This document shows positions 1 through 12,299 of a stretch of DNA of 64,000 bases, in pieces. The translations under genes were made by a program, and so were the position numbers. The notes beneath the pieces are model-generated. The model saw only the letters and a list, made by a program, of their open reading frames with translations. It was not told where the DNA came from and ran no database searches. This DNA comes from Trichobilharzia regenti. Taxonomy: Eukaryota > Platyhelminthes > Trematoda > Strigeidida > Schistosomatidae. Where the stretch lies: contig OX235264.1 of the NCBI GenBank assembly GCA_944472135.2, positions 96,358,319 through 96,422,318 on the forward strand. Direction: 5' to 3'. How positions within the stretch are numbered: position 1 is the stretch's first letter; each line of letters begins with the position of its first letter.

Positions 1-1332
1 GATGAACACATTCGGAATATAAGTATTACAATTTTTAGTTTAAGTTACCACCAACTCATGTACTATCAAACTATGAAAAAGGGGTTTGAGAGAAGACAGA
101 AAATAGGAAAATCTAATAAACGGTGTTAGGCTGTACGTCAAGAGGGCAACTCAAGAAGGTTAAAGTCCATCAAGTTGAAAACTTGCTTAGTGAGCTCAAC
201 TCACTAATGTGTTTGACTAATCAGTGTAATGAAAGTAATACGATTATCAAAGGGGTGAGAGATTGACTACACTCTCTTCCTGTGTGCATTGAGGTATGAA
301 ATGTTATTATTTATAACCACTGGAATTTGAAGCAGTTTGCAGCTGATGAGAACCCGTGAAATAGAATGATATCATTTTATACTGAAAATCTGATCTTTCT
401 TTCTCGGTTGAAATATATCAAAGGAAGCAAATATGCGAGAAAATGTTAGAAACCAGCTGAAATATACCATAAAATTGATAGATAAATCAATGTGATTTAC
501 AAAGCATCTTGTGCCGAGGTTCCGACTAAATATGTTAGTCAAACGTTCAGATCACTGAAAATAAGAGTGATAGAACATATACGCTTACTAAAGGTCATCC
601 AACAGGAGCAAAAGCTTACAAGAATTTAGAAAAATATTCATGCATAGCTGCACATGCAGGGGACGAAATCCATAATATCGATTAGAAGAATATTTGTATT
701 ATAAAAACCAATATGACCAAAGGAGTCAGACACTTAAAGTGGAATCTTTATTCATTAAGCCCACACCGGGAACATGTAACAAGGGTGACTCAGTGCAACT
801 GTCAACAACCTGGAATATAATTCTGAATACACAAAAAATGAATGAACAAGAAATTGAACTATATATGTAGGAGAATGTCTAGAGAGAGCTCATAAACATT
901 ACAAATATGCGAATACAAATCCAAGTCAATGAGATGATAGTGCAACAATATATTATCAAAAATGCAGTAATGAGTTATATTAATTAAAACGTTACTTGGA
1001 TACAATGTTAAAGTCCACTGCTACAAATTATTTATATAATCCGCGGCAGCGTTGACTGTTGAAATCACGTCTGCTGGTAGATGCTGTGTTCCGGTTGTAG
1101 AGTTGTCTTCGGATTAGGATAATAGACTCCTACAGTAAATCCAAAGTATACAACACGGTGTGAGTGGAGTAAGTAAGCCGTAATGGCCAGAGAGAAGGCG
1201 AAGCTACCAACAGTATACTGTATTTCGAATTGTACTCGGAAGTTATATGTATCTAAACATGAATCGCTTTGAACAAAAATCATGTACAATGTCTCTAATT
1301 TAAACAACTAACAAAAAGTGTACAATCATACT
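1..1332 (+). repeat. Direct repeat copy 1 containing a decayed PLE endonuclease end
   Basis: Bases 1-1332 recur almost unchanged at 2688-4018; I saw only a few substitutions. At 492-629 one frame reads VIYKASC, KYVSQTFRSLKIRVIEH and a stop. After a frame change, SCIAAHAGDEIHNID follows at about 640-690. This is the layout of a GIY-YIG nuclease as found at the C-terminus of Penelope-like retroelements (Cys-containing start, 'YVGQT.RSLK.R..EH', then 'S.IA.HA...H.I'). Stops and the frameshift show it is dead. The left end of the copy is cut by the window edge. Confidence 0.7.
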
Positions 1333-1871
1333 GCTATGTACTCCACAAGCTTAGAGGAAATAGCAGGAGAGTTCAAAATCCAAGGACAAACCATATTGCT
1401 GTGGAGTGCTGGTTCTGACACCGAATCATAAGCTGCTGGAACCAACTCCCAGGAGGACTGGTGTCTGCAACCTCAATTGATTCATTCAAGATGGGTTTGG
1501 ACAACCACAGATATTTACTAGAAAAGGATTTTATGGGCTTCAAGCCTTCTGTCCTCAATCAACAAATCTGAATCTGTAATCGGTTCCCCAAGGAACGAAA
1601 ACGAGAATAGTGCATAAACTGAGAAAAAACACGGTATATTTTTATGAGGTCTACCCCAGACGTTTTAAACACTTAGGAGTCCTCATGTGTTAGCTCTGCA
1701 GATGAAACAAGAAGAAGCAATAAATAATTCCTAAGCCTACCTGCAGAGCACAGATGTCAGGCATGCATTGAATAGTCCTGATAGAACTTACAGGAACAAA
1801 TAACTCTCAATAAACTGGTGTTAAGTCGTCAATTCGACTTACCGTTTAAGAACCTCATCCATAGGTTAGCA

Positions 1872-2171
1872 TGTTGCGTGCGTTATTTGACTAAACTGCC
1901 GTACACGTACATTCTAGTATTTCTTCTTTCTTATTAATGTGCGCAGACGTTGTGGCTACTCTACGCCCACAACGTAAATCAAAAGGCACTTGCGAAGAGT
2001 ACGAATGTGCATTATAGCAGTAGTCAAATTCGAAATTGTGTCAAGGTAATGTTCAACAGTAAATTGACAAATATTTGCAGAGTACATATAAAATCGGTCT
2101 GTATACACATATAATACAAGTATACAAATTAGATTAAAAAGCATGTTTACAGTTGGTGTAGGGGTACTACA
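1872..2171 (-). mobile_element. Solo LTR-like element (family 2)
   Basis: The reverse complement begins TGTAGTACCCC and ends near GCAACA. It aligns with 28041-28327: both share a GCACTT/GCACC...TTTGATTTACGTTGTGG core, an AATAA-type signal and ACGTGTACG followed by AGTTTAGTCAA or AGTTTGGTCAA. About 300 bases, TG...CA ends, no coding sequence beside it. I found no target-site duplication. Confidence 0.5.
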
Positions 2172-2565
2172 AGTATACCCTACAGGTTCCAGTATTTCAA
2201 GCCAAATCTCTCTGAAATGTCGCTTATACTATTCAGGATAATCCTTTCATCTAATTACTATTATACTCTATTTTATCTTAACTCCCTAGACCTTTAATGA
2301 GGCTAAAACTTAATCTTTTCATCCACATTCTTCTCTCGCATAGAGTCTGGTTGCTCTGACAGAAAAAACATAAACAAAAAGAAAAATGACTGAAACAAGA
2401 GAACAACAAAAAGGAATGAGCCAAACAAAACAGTCACAGTACCATGCAAAATTGTCACATAAGAGTCAATTTGAAGAAACCTTGACAACACTTGAATTCG
2501 CACCACGTTCAAAATTACGAATCTAATAAAAATAAGATAGAGAAAGAAAGACCAGATTTGCAGTG
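2172..2565. other. Unassigned AT-rich sequence
   Basis: No recognisable coding or repeat signature. A 69-codon minus-strand reading frame at 2303-2512 is hydrophobic, with runs of F and L, and looks like chance translation of T-rich DNA. Confidence 0.5.
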
Positions 2566-2656
2566 TAAATGATATCAGTCTATTTCACAGGTTCTCATCA
2601 GCTGCAAACTACCTGAAATTACAATGGTTATAAATAATAACATTTCATACCTGAAT
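2566..2656 (-). repeat. Inverted copy of bases 294-388
   Basis: The sequence from TGATATCAGTCTATTTCACA to AACATTTCATAC is the reverse complement, with a few changes, of about 294-388 and of its second copy at about 2981-3075. It sits just before copy 2 starts. Inverted segments next to direct repeats are common at PLE ends. Confidence 0.6.
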
Positions 2657-2687
2657 GTTTGAAAGGTAGTAGAGAGAAAAATTACAA

Positions 2688-4018
2688 GATGAACACATTC
2701 GGAATATAAGTATTACAATTTTTAGTTTAAGTTACCACCAACTCATGTACTATCAAACTATGAAAAAGGGGTTTGAGAGAAGACAGAAAATAGGAAAATC
2801 TAATAAACGGTGTTAGGCTGTACGTCAAGAGGGCAACTCAAGAAGGTTAAAGTCCATCAAGTTGAAAACTTGCTTAGTGAGCTCAACTCACTAATGTGTT
2901 TGACTAATCAGTGTAATGAAAGTAATACGATTATCAAAGGGGTGAGAGATTGACTACACTCTCTTCCTGTGTGCATTGAGGTATGAAATGTTATTATTTA
3001 TAACCACTGGAATTTGAAGCAGTTTGCAGCTGATGAGAACCCGTGAAATAGAATGATATCATTTTATACTGAAAATCTGATCTTTCTTTCTCGGTTGAAA
3101 TATATCAAAGGAAGCAAATATGCGAGAAAATGTTAGAAACCAGCTGAAATATACCATAAAATTGATAGATAAATCAATGTGATTTACAAAGCATCTTGTG
3201 CCGAGGTTCCGACTAAATATGTTAGTCAAACGTTCAGATCACTGAAAATAAGAGTGATAGAACATATACGCTTACTAAAGGTCATCCAACAGGAGCAAAA
3301 GCTTACAAGAATTTAGAAAAATATTCATGCATAGCTGCACATGCAGGGGACGAAATCCATAATATCGATTAGAAGAATATTTGTATTATAAAAACCAATA
3401 TGACCAAAGGAGTCAGACACTTAAAGTGGAATCTTTATTCATTAAGCCCACACCGGGAACATGTAACAAGGGTGACTCAGTGCAACTGTCAACAACCTGG
3501 AATATAATTCTGAATACACAAAAAATGAATGAACAAGAAATTGAACTATATATGTAGGAGAATGTCTAGAGAGAGCTCATAAACATTACAAATATGCGAA
3601 TACAAATCCAAGTCAATGAGATGATAGTGCAACAATATATTATCAAAAATGCAGTAATGAGTTATATTAATTAAAACGTTACTTGGATACAATGTTAAAG
3701 TCCACTGCTACAAATTATTTATATAATCCGTGGCAGCGTTGACTGTTGAAATCACGTCTGCTGGTAGGTGCTGTGTTCCGGTTGTAGAGTTGTCTTCGGA
3801 TTAGGATAATAGACTCCTACAGTAAATCCAAAGTATACAACACGGTGTGAGTGGAGTAAGTAAGCCGTAATGGCCAGAGAGAAGGCGAAGCTACCAACAG
3901 TATATTGTATTTCGAATTGTACTCGGAAGTTATATGTATCTAAACATGAATCGCTTTGAACAAAAATCATGTACAATGTCTCTAATTTAATCAACTAACC
4001 AAGTGTGTACAATCATAT
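2688..4018 (+). repeat. Direct repeat copy 2 (same PLE end)
   Basis: Second copy of 1-1332, offset by 2,687 bases, with the same decayed GIY-YIG segment at about 3179-3316. Differences noticed include positions 3730, 3768 and 3904. The two copies share their stop codons and frameshift, so the duplication happened after the coding sequence had decayed, or both were copied from an already dead source. Confidence 0.75.
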
Positions 4019-7000
4019 TGTTACGAACTCAACATTTATGTATTTTTGTAGAATCATAAATGTGTGAATTAAAAAACAAAACAATTCTAACATTTGGTAT
4101 GTTCACTATGAGTAGTTTTGCTTGAAATATTGCCAATAACAAAACTTATCATTTTGTGTAAACCATTGAAATATAATTTTAAGTAATTTAAATTTCTTTG
4201 TTTTTTGAATGAATGAATTTTTTTTTAATAATTTGGGTCTATTTGACAATGCCCAAACTTTTTGCAAACATTAAAACAACGCCCTTGTTTGAGAATTACT
4301 GTATTTTCATCGAAAATATCATAGTTTTCCATGCTAAGACCAATTTTGTTAGCACTGAACATTGCAAGTGTATGCTGTCATTTCATGAACTTTGTGACTC
4401 CTTCTTGTATATATCTTGTCGATATGATGCACAACACACTTCATATTACATGATTAACCCTACAAATGCATTCATTGTGGTCATCGATGTCATAGTGCCG
4501 ACACCAGATAAAATATTCGCTAACCCACGGATTCCTCGCCATAGATAGGAGTCTTGCTGTGCAGATGTGAGTTATATTAATGTCAATGTTATCTGTGACG
4601 ATTTCCAGCCTTAGGTAGTTTTTTCGAAAGGTTGCGAATATTTGTCATTTCTGACTATCCATATGGCAAATGCCAATGAGAAACTAAACTGCCGAATACG
4701 CAATACGTATTCTTTCCTAGAAGTTTCTCCAGTAATTTATCAAGAATACCCAGGGTATGGAAACCAGGACGACTCTCTTGGGTGGTGCACCTTGTATCAA
4801 GTAATTCGTTGAGTTTACTTGCCCTTCTGTGAACACTTACCCTTTGACACACCTAATGACTACTGCGGCGTACGAACAACCGATAGGAACTGCAAATATG
4901 TTTTGGCGACTTAACGCTTGCTTTATGTGCAGGAATTATTTCTGTTTTGTAGAGCCGCCACAGTGAAATTGAAGTCACGTGAGTGGTTGTATGCTTCATT
5001 CATGTGGGTTGTGGTGTTTAGGTGAATATATTGATCATAGCTGCAAAGCAGAAAACCTCCATAATCCAAAATTTAATTATCATTTATGATGAAGGATCCA
5101 AAATAACATTCCACCCCCTAAAAACATTACATTTTAATAAGCATAATTTCTTGTTAGTAATAGATTGGTTTGTGAATATTTAGGTATAAAAGCGTCATCA
5201 AAATATATCAATTTACAGTGTAGCATGAAACCCTTGATCATCTTGACACAAGTGCTGAGTTTGAACGAGGAATTGGTGGTAGTTCGTTCATTTCCAACGA
5301 AGGAAATTTAGTCAGTCCGGTCACACTAGTAATAGTACCAGTAGTGATTGTTGCTGGGCCACAGAAAAATTCATGCTCACCAAAGTGAGGCAGTTACGCA
5401 CATTTACGCTGATATTCAGAATGCCAACCATGTTTTCATTGAGTTTAAATACTAATGAAAACTAGTCCGATCACTGAAGGTGAGACATTCGAAGCTCACT
5501 TGCATCTAAGATTTCGATTCAATATACGAATTCCGATGAACCAAGTGGTTTAACCTCAAACACAAATGACCTAAAATATATAATAACGCATATCTCTGAG
5601 GCATCTCTGAATTTCATGGATATATGGTAACAATCGTATCCCACTTACGGTCTCGAATATACGTCCATGCCTGACACTGTGCGCAAAACCATAAATGTGA
5701 ACATTGGGGTATATATTCACTGCAGGTGGCTTTTTAAAGCTCAGTAGACTCTCGGTGATCAAGTCGGTTTTGAATTCTTTTGTGGGACCACACAAAGTGG
5801 TGGGATCTGTGGTATGCTTGGTGGACGGGTTATCAAGAGTTGTAATAATGTGTAAATTCTTCTCTAGTTACTTATAGCCTAGCCGCATCTAAGCCGAGCA
5901 GCTTCACTGAAAATTATGGACTGTGTATCACAGCGTGATGGGCAGCATTATGCTTCAGTCTAGATTCTGAATGTGCCATCTGCATCAACTTCGGAAAAGA
6001 TTTCAGTAGTTAAACACATATGGAATCAATGCTAGATGCAGTGATCAGATTCACAGAGGTGCAGTAGGTAAGAGCTGCTCACATATGTGCATTCGACTTT
6101 TTGCCATCTGAACTGTGACGGATAATCTACAAAAATCACTAAAATGATTTATAAGCAATTACAAATTCAAATTGAAATGTATTAAGGAAACCGAAATACA
6201 TCTGTACCCATTAATGGCCTACCCGCTACCTCCTTGAGATACCATTGTGGCATTCCGATGACTTTTCGATTTCGTATAGGTGGAACCACACCTATTTCCT
6301 AACCAGTGTCAAGCAGTGGTAGAGATATAGGCGTTTATTGGGTAATTCAGAAGAGATGAATGTAAATGCCCAAGCCGATCTCTAGATAGGCCTTGACGTC
6401 AGTACCTACTAAACTTGCTTTCGTCGGTTAACCCTGATCAGTACACTACCCACTGTGTATGTACTGATGAATGAAGTTCAGGTAAAAAAATATTACACAC
6501 TGTTGTGTGCCCTGACATGAATTATATTTATATAGCAAGTGAAAAGCCAAAATTAATACGTAGTATTATTGTACAACTTATTTTTCGACAGGCTGGGGTA
6601 GCAAGCTCGAGGAGTGTGCTTAATGATAGCACAACAGGGAAGCGAGCCACGTGCAAGCAGTCAAGCAGGAAGAAAGATGGTGTGGCGTTATATTACATGA
6701 ATTCGTTAGAACAAAAGTTCAAACATTCAAGGTGCAGCACATGACTATGGCATTCATAATGACACACAGAAATGACAGTATTCGTCACTGTCCTCCATCC
6801 TTTCACTTACCCAAGAATGCATATCGTTGGAAATCACATGGCTCTATAAAACGTTGGAAAATCTATAGTGTTCTCAGCATGCATTCCCCATCAGTGCATG
6901 TGTACATAAACTGAGAGAGCTACTGTAAAGTAGGCTGAAGGACATTCGTAGTTATCTTTCGGAATTGAATTCCACTAACTGCCTTGTCAGCATATTTGAT

Positions 7001-7359
7001 TTTGCGATCAAAATCCACGATAAGTCCCTCTGAAGTTTTGAGTGACATGTCTGACCTATGAAGGTGTTCTTTTGTGCATTCTGTCAGCAATTTCAGATAT
7101 ATTTATTATGTCTACCTCATCATCCAACAAGGCATACGGCGATAAACCTTCTACACTGTTTGATAAGCCGGAGGTTGGCAACTCAAATTTCTTATTTTAC
7201 TATTTCGTGTGACTGGATACAAAGAATTGCTCTAAGCGAGTAAATTGCAAAGATGAATTGTAAAGTCCAAAAGGGATCGCAGAAACGGTTCTGGTGAACA
7301 AGCATTCTACCTACAAGGAAGGAGAAATATAGTGACCGAATGTGTAAACTGACGATACT
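4019..7359. other. Unassigned region, probably decayed repeats
   Basis: Longest frames are 111 codons at 4213-4548 (+), 65 at 4655-4852 (-) and 74 at 5571-5795 (-). None has a motif I recognise. The segment 4640-5800 is less AT-rich than its surroundings and could be an eroded LTR-element body, but I cannot name a domain. No splice-consistent exon chain was found. Confidence 0.4.
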
Positions 7360-7480
7360 TACTGCTTATTGTCAAATATCCAAATTGCAGAGTTCCTGCA
7401 CCTTTCTTTGGTTTCAGAAGACTAAGACTAATACGCAGAATACTATGCACTGTAACGGACGTAGAACAGCAGTGAACGGC
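7360..7480. repeat. Dispersed repeat, copy at 7.4 kb
   Basis: Matches 41522-41640: both contain TGTCAAATATCCA, GCAGAG.TCCTGCA, AGAAGACTAAGACTAATACG (or a near match) and TGCACTGTAAC.GACGT in the same order. Family not recognised. Confidence 0.6.
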
Positions 7481-7544
7481 TGAAGTATGCGTCAATAATG
7501 CGGTCTAATGCTAACTGAATATTTTGTGTTTTAAAGAAACCTAG

Positions 7545-7884
7545 TGTAACAACAGATGACAAGGGCCAGGCAACAGATCGTTTTATTACACAAATCAGCA
7601 CGTAGTTATACATATTTCATGTACATTATTATAACTTATTTGAATAGACAAACATATTCTTCTGATTGGTTGTTTCTTGCTCAAGATTATTCTGTACTGC
7701 TTGTGACTGGTTACTCAGAAAGTTAAGCCATATATCTGCGAATCGTATTTACCCACGTTAAGTCTGCTGTGATTGGTTGTTGAATCAGTCTTGTTCATAT
7801 TTTCTCACGGCCAATATAAGTGACCTAGACATTGACGTAAATTAATGTCTACCAATTGGCTAGCAGCCTGCTGTCATCACAATA
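7545..7884 (-). mobile_element. Solo LTR (family 1)
   Basis: Reverse-complement relative of the well-bounded LTR at 24293-24624. Shared landmarks on plus are TGTAAC.ACAG at the start, CAGGCAACAGATCGTTTATT-like polyadenylation signal complement, TGATTGGTTGTT, ACGTAAATTA and GGCTAGCA near the end. No internal retrotransposon sequence flanks it, so it is a solo LTR left by recombination. Length and layout fit a Gypsy-type schistosome LTR such as Boudicca; that name is unverified. Confidence 0.65.
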
Positions 7885-8504
7885 GTATGTGCTGAAGAAT
7901 TAATGCTGGAAAACAGCATAAAAGAATTATCTATACCGAATATCAAATCATTTCAGAATTTACTCACCATTTTTGTTCGATTGAGTTGCTTAACATTTTA
8001 TTATAAACTACAATGCCTTAGTAATAGTCATATGTAATTATACTGCTTCTGATGAAGAAAAAAGTTCAAGAATATACAAATGTTGCCAAAGGCATACTTT
8101 TGAGTAATTTCAGTTTTGAGTGCCTGCTAAAATATTTGCAGTATTTTTACTACTATATTTATCTTGAGGTAGTAAATGCGAAGGAAGTAATGGTCTATCT
8201 TGACAGTCAGTAAACAGTTAACCTGGGACTAGTTATAGTCGCATTCTTAAAATTACGAATCTATTGAAGTGATGCTGTGTTGAATAACTTACCAAAATAC
8301 CTTTCACTATCAAAGGTGAAATCAATCAACACATAACATTATGAGTGAACGAATTTCAACATATTTATTTTACTATATTTGAAACATCTAGCAACATATC
8401 CTTTATCCTCACTTCTACCTTCCTATAATTTTGAGCATACCTCAGTTATCTCATACACTCAATAATTTGACTGTAAGTGAAAGGGATATTGCTAGACCAT
8501 TCAT
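7885..8504. other. Unassigned AT-rich spacer
   Basis: No coding or repeat signature recognised between the solo LTR and the SINE. Confidence 0.45.
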
Positions 8505-8745
8505 GTGCGTCGGTGGCATAGCGGTTAGGACGCTCGCCGACCATGAATATGGTCCAGGGTTCGATCCTCGGCCACAGACGCACTCCTTTACCTCGCTAAA
8601 CCAGAAATAATGCTGGTAAAGAGGAAAGGTTGGGCATGAGGCTAGCAATCATCCATCCTGTAAAATAAACACTGCTACAGAAATTTCAAGTCACTAGCTT
8701 GAAGGTGCCCCATGTTCCACTGGGTAACGTAAAGGAAAAAAGAAT
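8505..8745 (+). mobile_element. tRNA-derived SINE, family A
   Basis: The tRNA-like head has an A box (GTGGCATAGCGGTTAGGACG) and a B box (GGTTCGATCCT), which form an internal RNA polymerase III promoter. The body follows with CTCCTTTACCTCGCTAAACC, TGGTAAAGAGGAAAGGTTGG and GCATGAGGCTAGCAA, then the tail TTGAAGGTGCCCCATGTTCC. The tail resembles the 3' end of LINE family R1. Confidence 0.85.
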
Positions 8746-9220
8746 CCACTCATAATTATACGTATTTTGAATAGCTTATTAACATGCTGTTTATTTTCAG
8801 TCAGTATTTTTATTGTATAATATGGATGAACTACAAGCTTGTCATATCATTTCCGTCAACAACAATAATAGTATCCGAGTTGGTTGGTCATACCTACTTT
8901 TCCACCGTTATCGTCATCTACAAGTTTCAGTTCATGATGACACTAGGTAATTAGAAATATCATCTTTATTTGGTCTATTTTTTATTATTATGAATATCAT
9001 ACTTTGTTATTACAAAATATTTTCATTTCTATTTCATAAGACAACACACTGTATCATCTAATTGCAATCAGGGAGCATATTTTTCTTCTCTATCGCTACA
9101 AACATACACATCCCACTTAAATATTCACTAAGAATGACTACCTCGATTGTATGTTTAAATACACCAGTCTTAAAGAAATACGGGATCTGTAAATTTACGC
9201 ATTTAGATATAATAGAGAAG

Positions 9221-9222
<2 letters not shown>

Positions 9223-9289
<67 letters not shown>
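9223..9289. repeat. (TA)n microsatellite
   Basis: An unbroken TA dinucleotide run of about 65 bases. The Ile-Tyr runs predicted on both strands here are artefacts of it. Confidence 0.97.
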
Positions 9290-9292
<3 letters not shown>

Positions 9293-9294
9293 GC

Positions 9295-9627
9295 CAAATA
9301 TATGAACAAGTCAAAGGAACACCTATGGGATCGCCAATATCAGGTTTGATTGCAGAAGCAGTGATGCAAAGGCTCGAAAACATAATCCTACCAAAGATCA
9401 AACCCAAGATTTGGATACGTTCCGTCGACGACACGTTTGTAATAATCAAAAGAAACGAATTAGATAAAACTCACAACTTAATAAACAACGTCTTCAACGA
9501 CATCAAATTCACAAGAGAAGAGGAATCCGAGAACAAAATACCATTTTTGGACCATTTTAGACCAATAGCAGTTGACCTAACCAACAGCCAATTCAATTCT
9601 GCCTATATCTATTTTCGCAACAGCTGA
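9295..9627 (+). pseudogene. Penelope-like element reverse transcriptase fragment
   Basis: The frame reads KGTPMGSPISGLIAEAVMQR, then IWIRSVDDTFVIIKR and KIPFLD. GTPMGSPIS and the VDDTF box (usually YVDDTF) are palm motifs of PLE reverse transcriptases; the two Asp are kept. Only about 100 codons remain, beginning directly after the TA run and ending at a stop, so it is a truncated copy. The Tyr to Ser change before VDD may itself weaken activity. Confidence 0.8.
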
Positions 9628-10879
9628 AGTGAGGATAAAGGTTATAGCGAGGTATTTTCGCGCACAGTGTAGTAAACACTATGATAGATATTCCAGCTAT
9701 GTAGAAAAGTAATATATTAACATAACAATTTCGCTTTATTCCAGAAATAGTACTTGTGGTACAGTGTGGAATTTTCAGCACATATCTACAATATTGCATC
9801 TAATTTCATCGTACATTTAAAAGGAGTATTACAAAAAAATAAATAGATATAAAAAACACAGTAAAAAGCCAAAAAAGAAACACAGAAATAACAAAAAAAC
9901 AAAAGAAAAAATGCAAATAAAAATACCAAGTAGAAAGGAAGATAAACACCAATGATGAAAAAATATTTCAGTACTGGATAGTGGAAGCTATGATATGTGT
10001 ATGTGTGGTGAACGGTAACAGCTATAATCATACAAGAAATTATGAGATGTTCTTAAGAATGTTTATAATTAAGATGATCAGTTAATTTGATTGAACAACA
10101 CTAAACAATCATAGAATAAACATTTCAGGTTGTATTTTTTTTATTGTCAGCACTAATACAGTGTTTGTGGTGGTAGTGTGAGTAATCATGCATAATACAA
10201 AATTTTTAAGATGGTGATAGTGGCGTTCACAAACAAGATTGTCAGTTAAATAGTGCCGAACAAAGAACGACCACGAAAATTAATATTACATGATGGTTAA
10301 TGACAGGACAGTTTTGTAATAATCATAGTGATAATATAGTCGGATTCAGTAAATATACGAAAGAAGGAATAGAGTAAAGTACAAAAAAGTAAGCCAATGA
10401 TAATAATATTAAGTAGCTAAGTATGTTTAAGAAGGTTGTTCACTATAGAGTACAAATAAGAGAGTATAAGGGTGAAATAACAAGGGCCAAAATTATGTCA
10501 TTAGCAACAAAGCAAGTCATAGGTTTCACACTTAACATTGTCCCTGTCACTTAGAACACGGGCCAAATATGGTATCGTTGAGTTCCTATACTTTGTTGTA
10601 CGAGCATATATTATTTTGTACTGATTTCTGGTTCTACCTGATGAGATGCAAGAGCCATATGTAACATCTGATATGATAACAGTATTCCATCAGGCACATA
10701 ACAGGAAATCAACTACCTAAGGAAATTCAAGTTATAATTGGCAGTCTCCATCCGACCTATTCAAGTGCAATGAGACAAAGGTGCGGCGAGTTTGATTTCA
10801 AACAACTGATATCCTTGCTGTGGTAATTGTTACACCAATATGTATACTCCATGACTGTTTTCATCTTCGGAGGATGGAT
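9628..10879. other. Unassigned AT-rich region
   Basis: No domain or repeat I can name. 9800-9930 is very A-rich on plus, giving a spurious hydrophobic minus-strand frame. Confidence 0.5.
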
Positions 10880-11127
10880 ACTAGGAAAGTGGGTGAAATG
10901 TGGGAAAAGTTGGCATTTTTTATCAACTGAGAGTTTGGCTGAAAGTGGGTAAAATGCACTATAAAATACCTACTTCTTTTCACGTTCACCAAAACTTTTA
11001 CAGTTTACTTCTCTTCATTTGTCAAACTTCTCCTCCACTTTACAAGGCTTTTACCCATTTTTCCCATATCTTCAAAGAACGATTCACTCACCTTATCCCA
11101 CATTACCCACTTTTGAAAAGAAAATCG
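10868..11127. mobile_element. Candidate MITE (terminal inverted repeats)
   Basis: The left end GAAAGTGGGTGAAATGTGGG (10884 onward) is close to the reverse complement of the right end CCCACATTACCCACTTTT (about 11097-11114). A second nested pair is AAAGTGGGTAAAATG and CTTTTACCCATTTTT. Total about 250 bases with no coding capacity. A target-site duplication was not identified. Confidence 0.4.
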
Positions 11128-11523
11128 CCCATGTTTTAAACCACTTCTCCGATGTTCACGAAGAATTTCTCCGACTGAGATATGACTGTATTTCTTTTCT
11201 TTTTGCTATCAATACGTGCCACGTGAATGTATTCAGGATGACCGTCGAACAATGTGGATAGACTGAACTTAAATGACTGAACAGAGGATTTGTATCTTGA
11301 ATCTTCTCGTCTAAATGTGTATCTTTTGTTGTCATAACAATACATTTTCGCCTTGCTTCATGGCCCCGTATTCCTCCCATGTGAGTGAATATTTTGTCTC
11401 GTTTGTTTGATCAGCGTGTTCTGTTTTCTGTTTAACAGGTGAGGTCACTCCCTGTGCTTTTTGTCATTTTAAGTGTACCTTCTGTCTGAGATTACCACAT
11501 CCAAACGTAACTGTCTCTTCTCA

Positions 11524-11755
11524 TCTGGTGGCACAACGGTAGAATGCTTGCCAACCACGCATGTAGTACGGAGTACGATAACAGGCCGATGAACTCCTTT
11601 ACCTCGCCACATCAACAATAATACTGGTAAAGAGTAAATGTTGAGCATAGGGTTAATAACCTCATCCTATGAAAATAAATACATCTGCTAGCGAAACTTC
11701 AAGCTCCTAGCTTGGAGCCCTATGTTCCACTGGAAATGTAAAGGAATAAGAAGAA
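11524..11755 (+). mobile_element. SINE family A
   Basis: Diverged copy. Landmarks are GGTGGCACAACGGTAGAATG, CTCCTTTACCTCGCCA, ACTGGTAAAGAGTAAATG and TTGGAGCCCTATGTTCCACT. The B box is damaged (GAGTACGATAACA). Confidence 0.78.
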
Positions 11756-12299
11756 CAAAAAGAAAACAAATGTTGTACATAATGGATTGACCAGATTGTC
11801 CAAATAAGCGGCCATCACAAAACTTTCAGTCGACTTTTCAAACTAGGATTTTCTTTGGTTGCTGAATCTTTTATGTTGCATATGATGCAGCAGATAAAAA
11901 CGACGTATGCAACACACGATATGGATAGTCTCATTCACTTGTTATTTGAGCTACGCTTCCAACTGGTATATATTTCAATCCTATATGAGCATCGATATCA
12001 ACCGGGAAACTCCCCTATTGTTTCTAAACCATGTAGTGTTGTTCTGTAGAAAATACCAGTTTCATTCCCATGATAAGTAAAATCTTACTTTTTAACAAAT
12101 AAAAATTTATTCATATTTGAGGCATGCGTGTGAACGATGGTAGACATAATTGTGCGTTAAAGTTATCATAAGTGAGATGCATACTTGATAGCCCATTCAC
12201 GCAACTTTCACATAAACTGGTAGAACTTCAAAGAATAAAAGTATAAATATCTATTACGTCTGTAAATAGACTAAATACAATTTCTGAACACTTATGAAT
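11756..12299. other. Unassigned AT-rich spacer
   Basis: Nothing recognised. A 64-codon frame at 11855-12049 has no motif. Confidence 0.45.

Noticed and set aside
2688..4018. CRISPR-like or satellite array from the tandem repeat
   Set aside because: Only two long copies with PLE coding remnants; no short regular repeats or spacers.
4213..4548. 111-codon frame as a host gene
   Set aside because: Single exon, no recognisable domain, no splice or polyadenylation context.
8505..8580. tRNA genes at the many tRNA-like A/B boxes
   Set aside because: Each head runs straight into a SINE body, the cloverleaf arms are incomplete, and the heads recur many times. They are SINE promoters.
9058..9449. Predicted proteins with long Ile-Tyr runs on both strands
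   Set aside because: They are translations of the (TA)n microsatellite.
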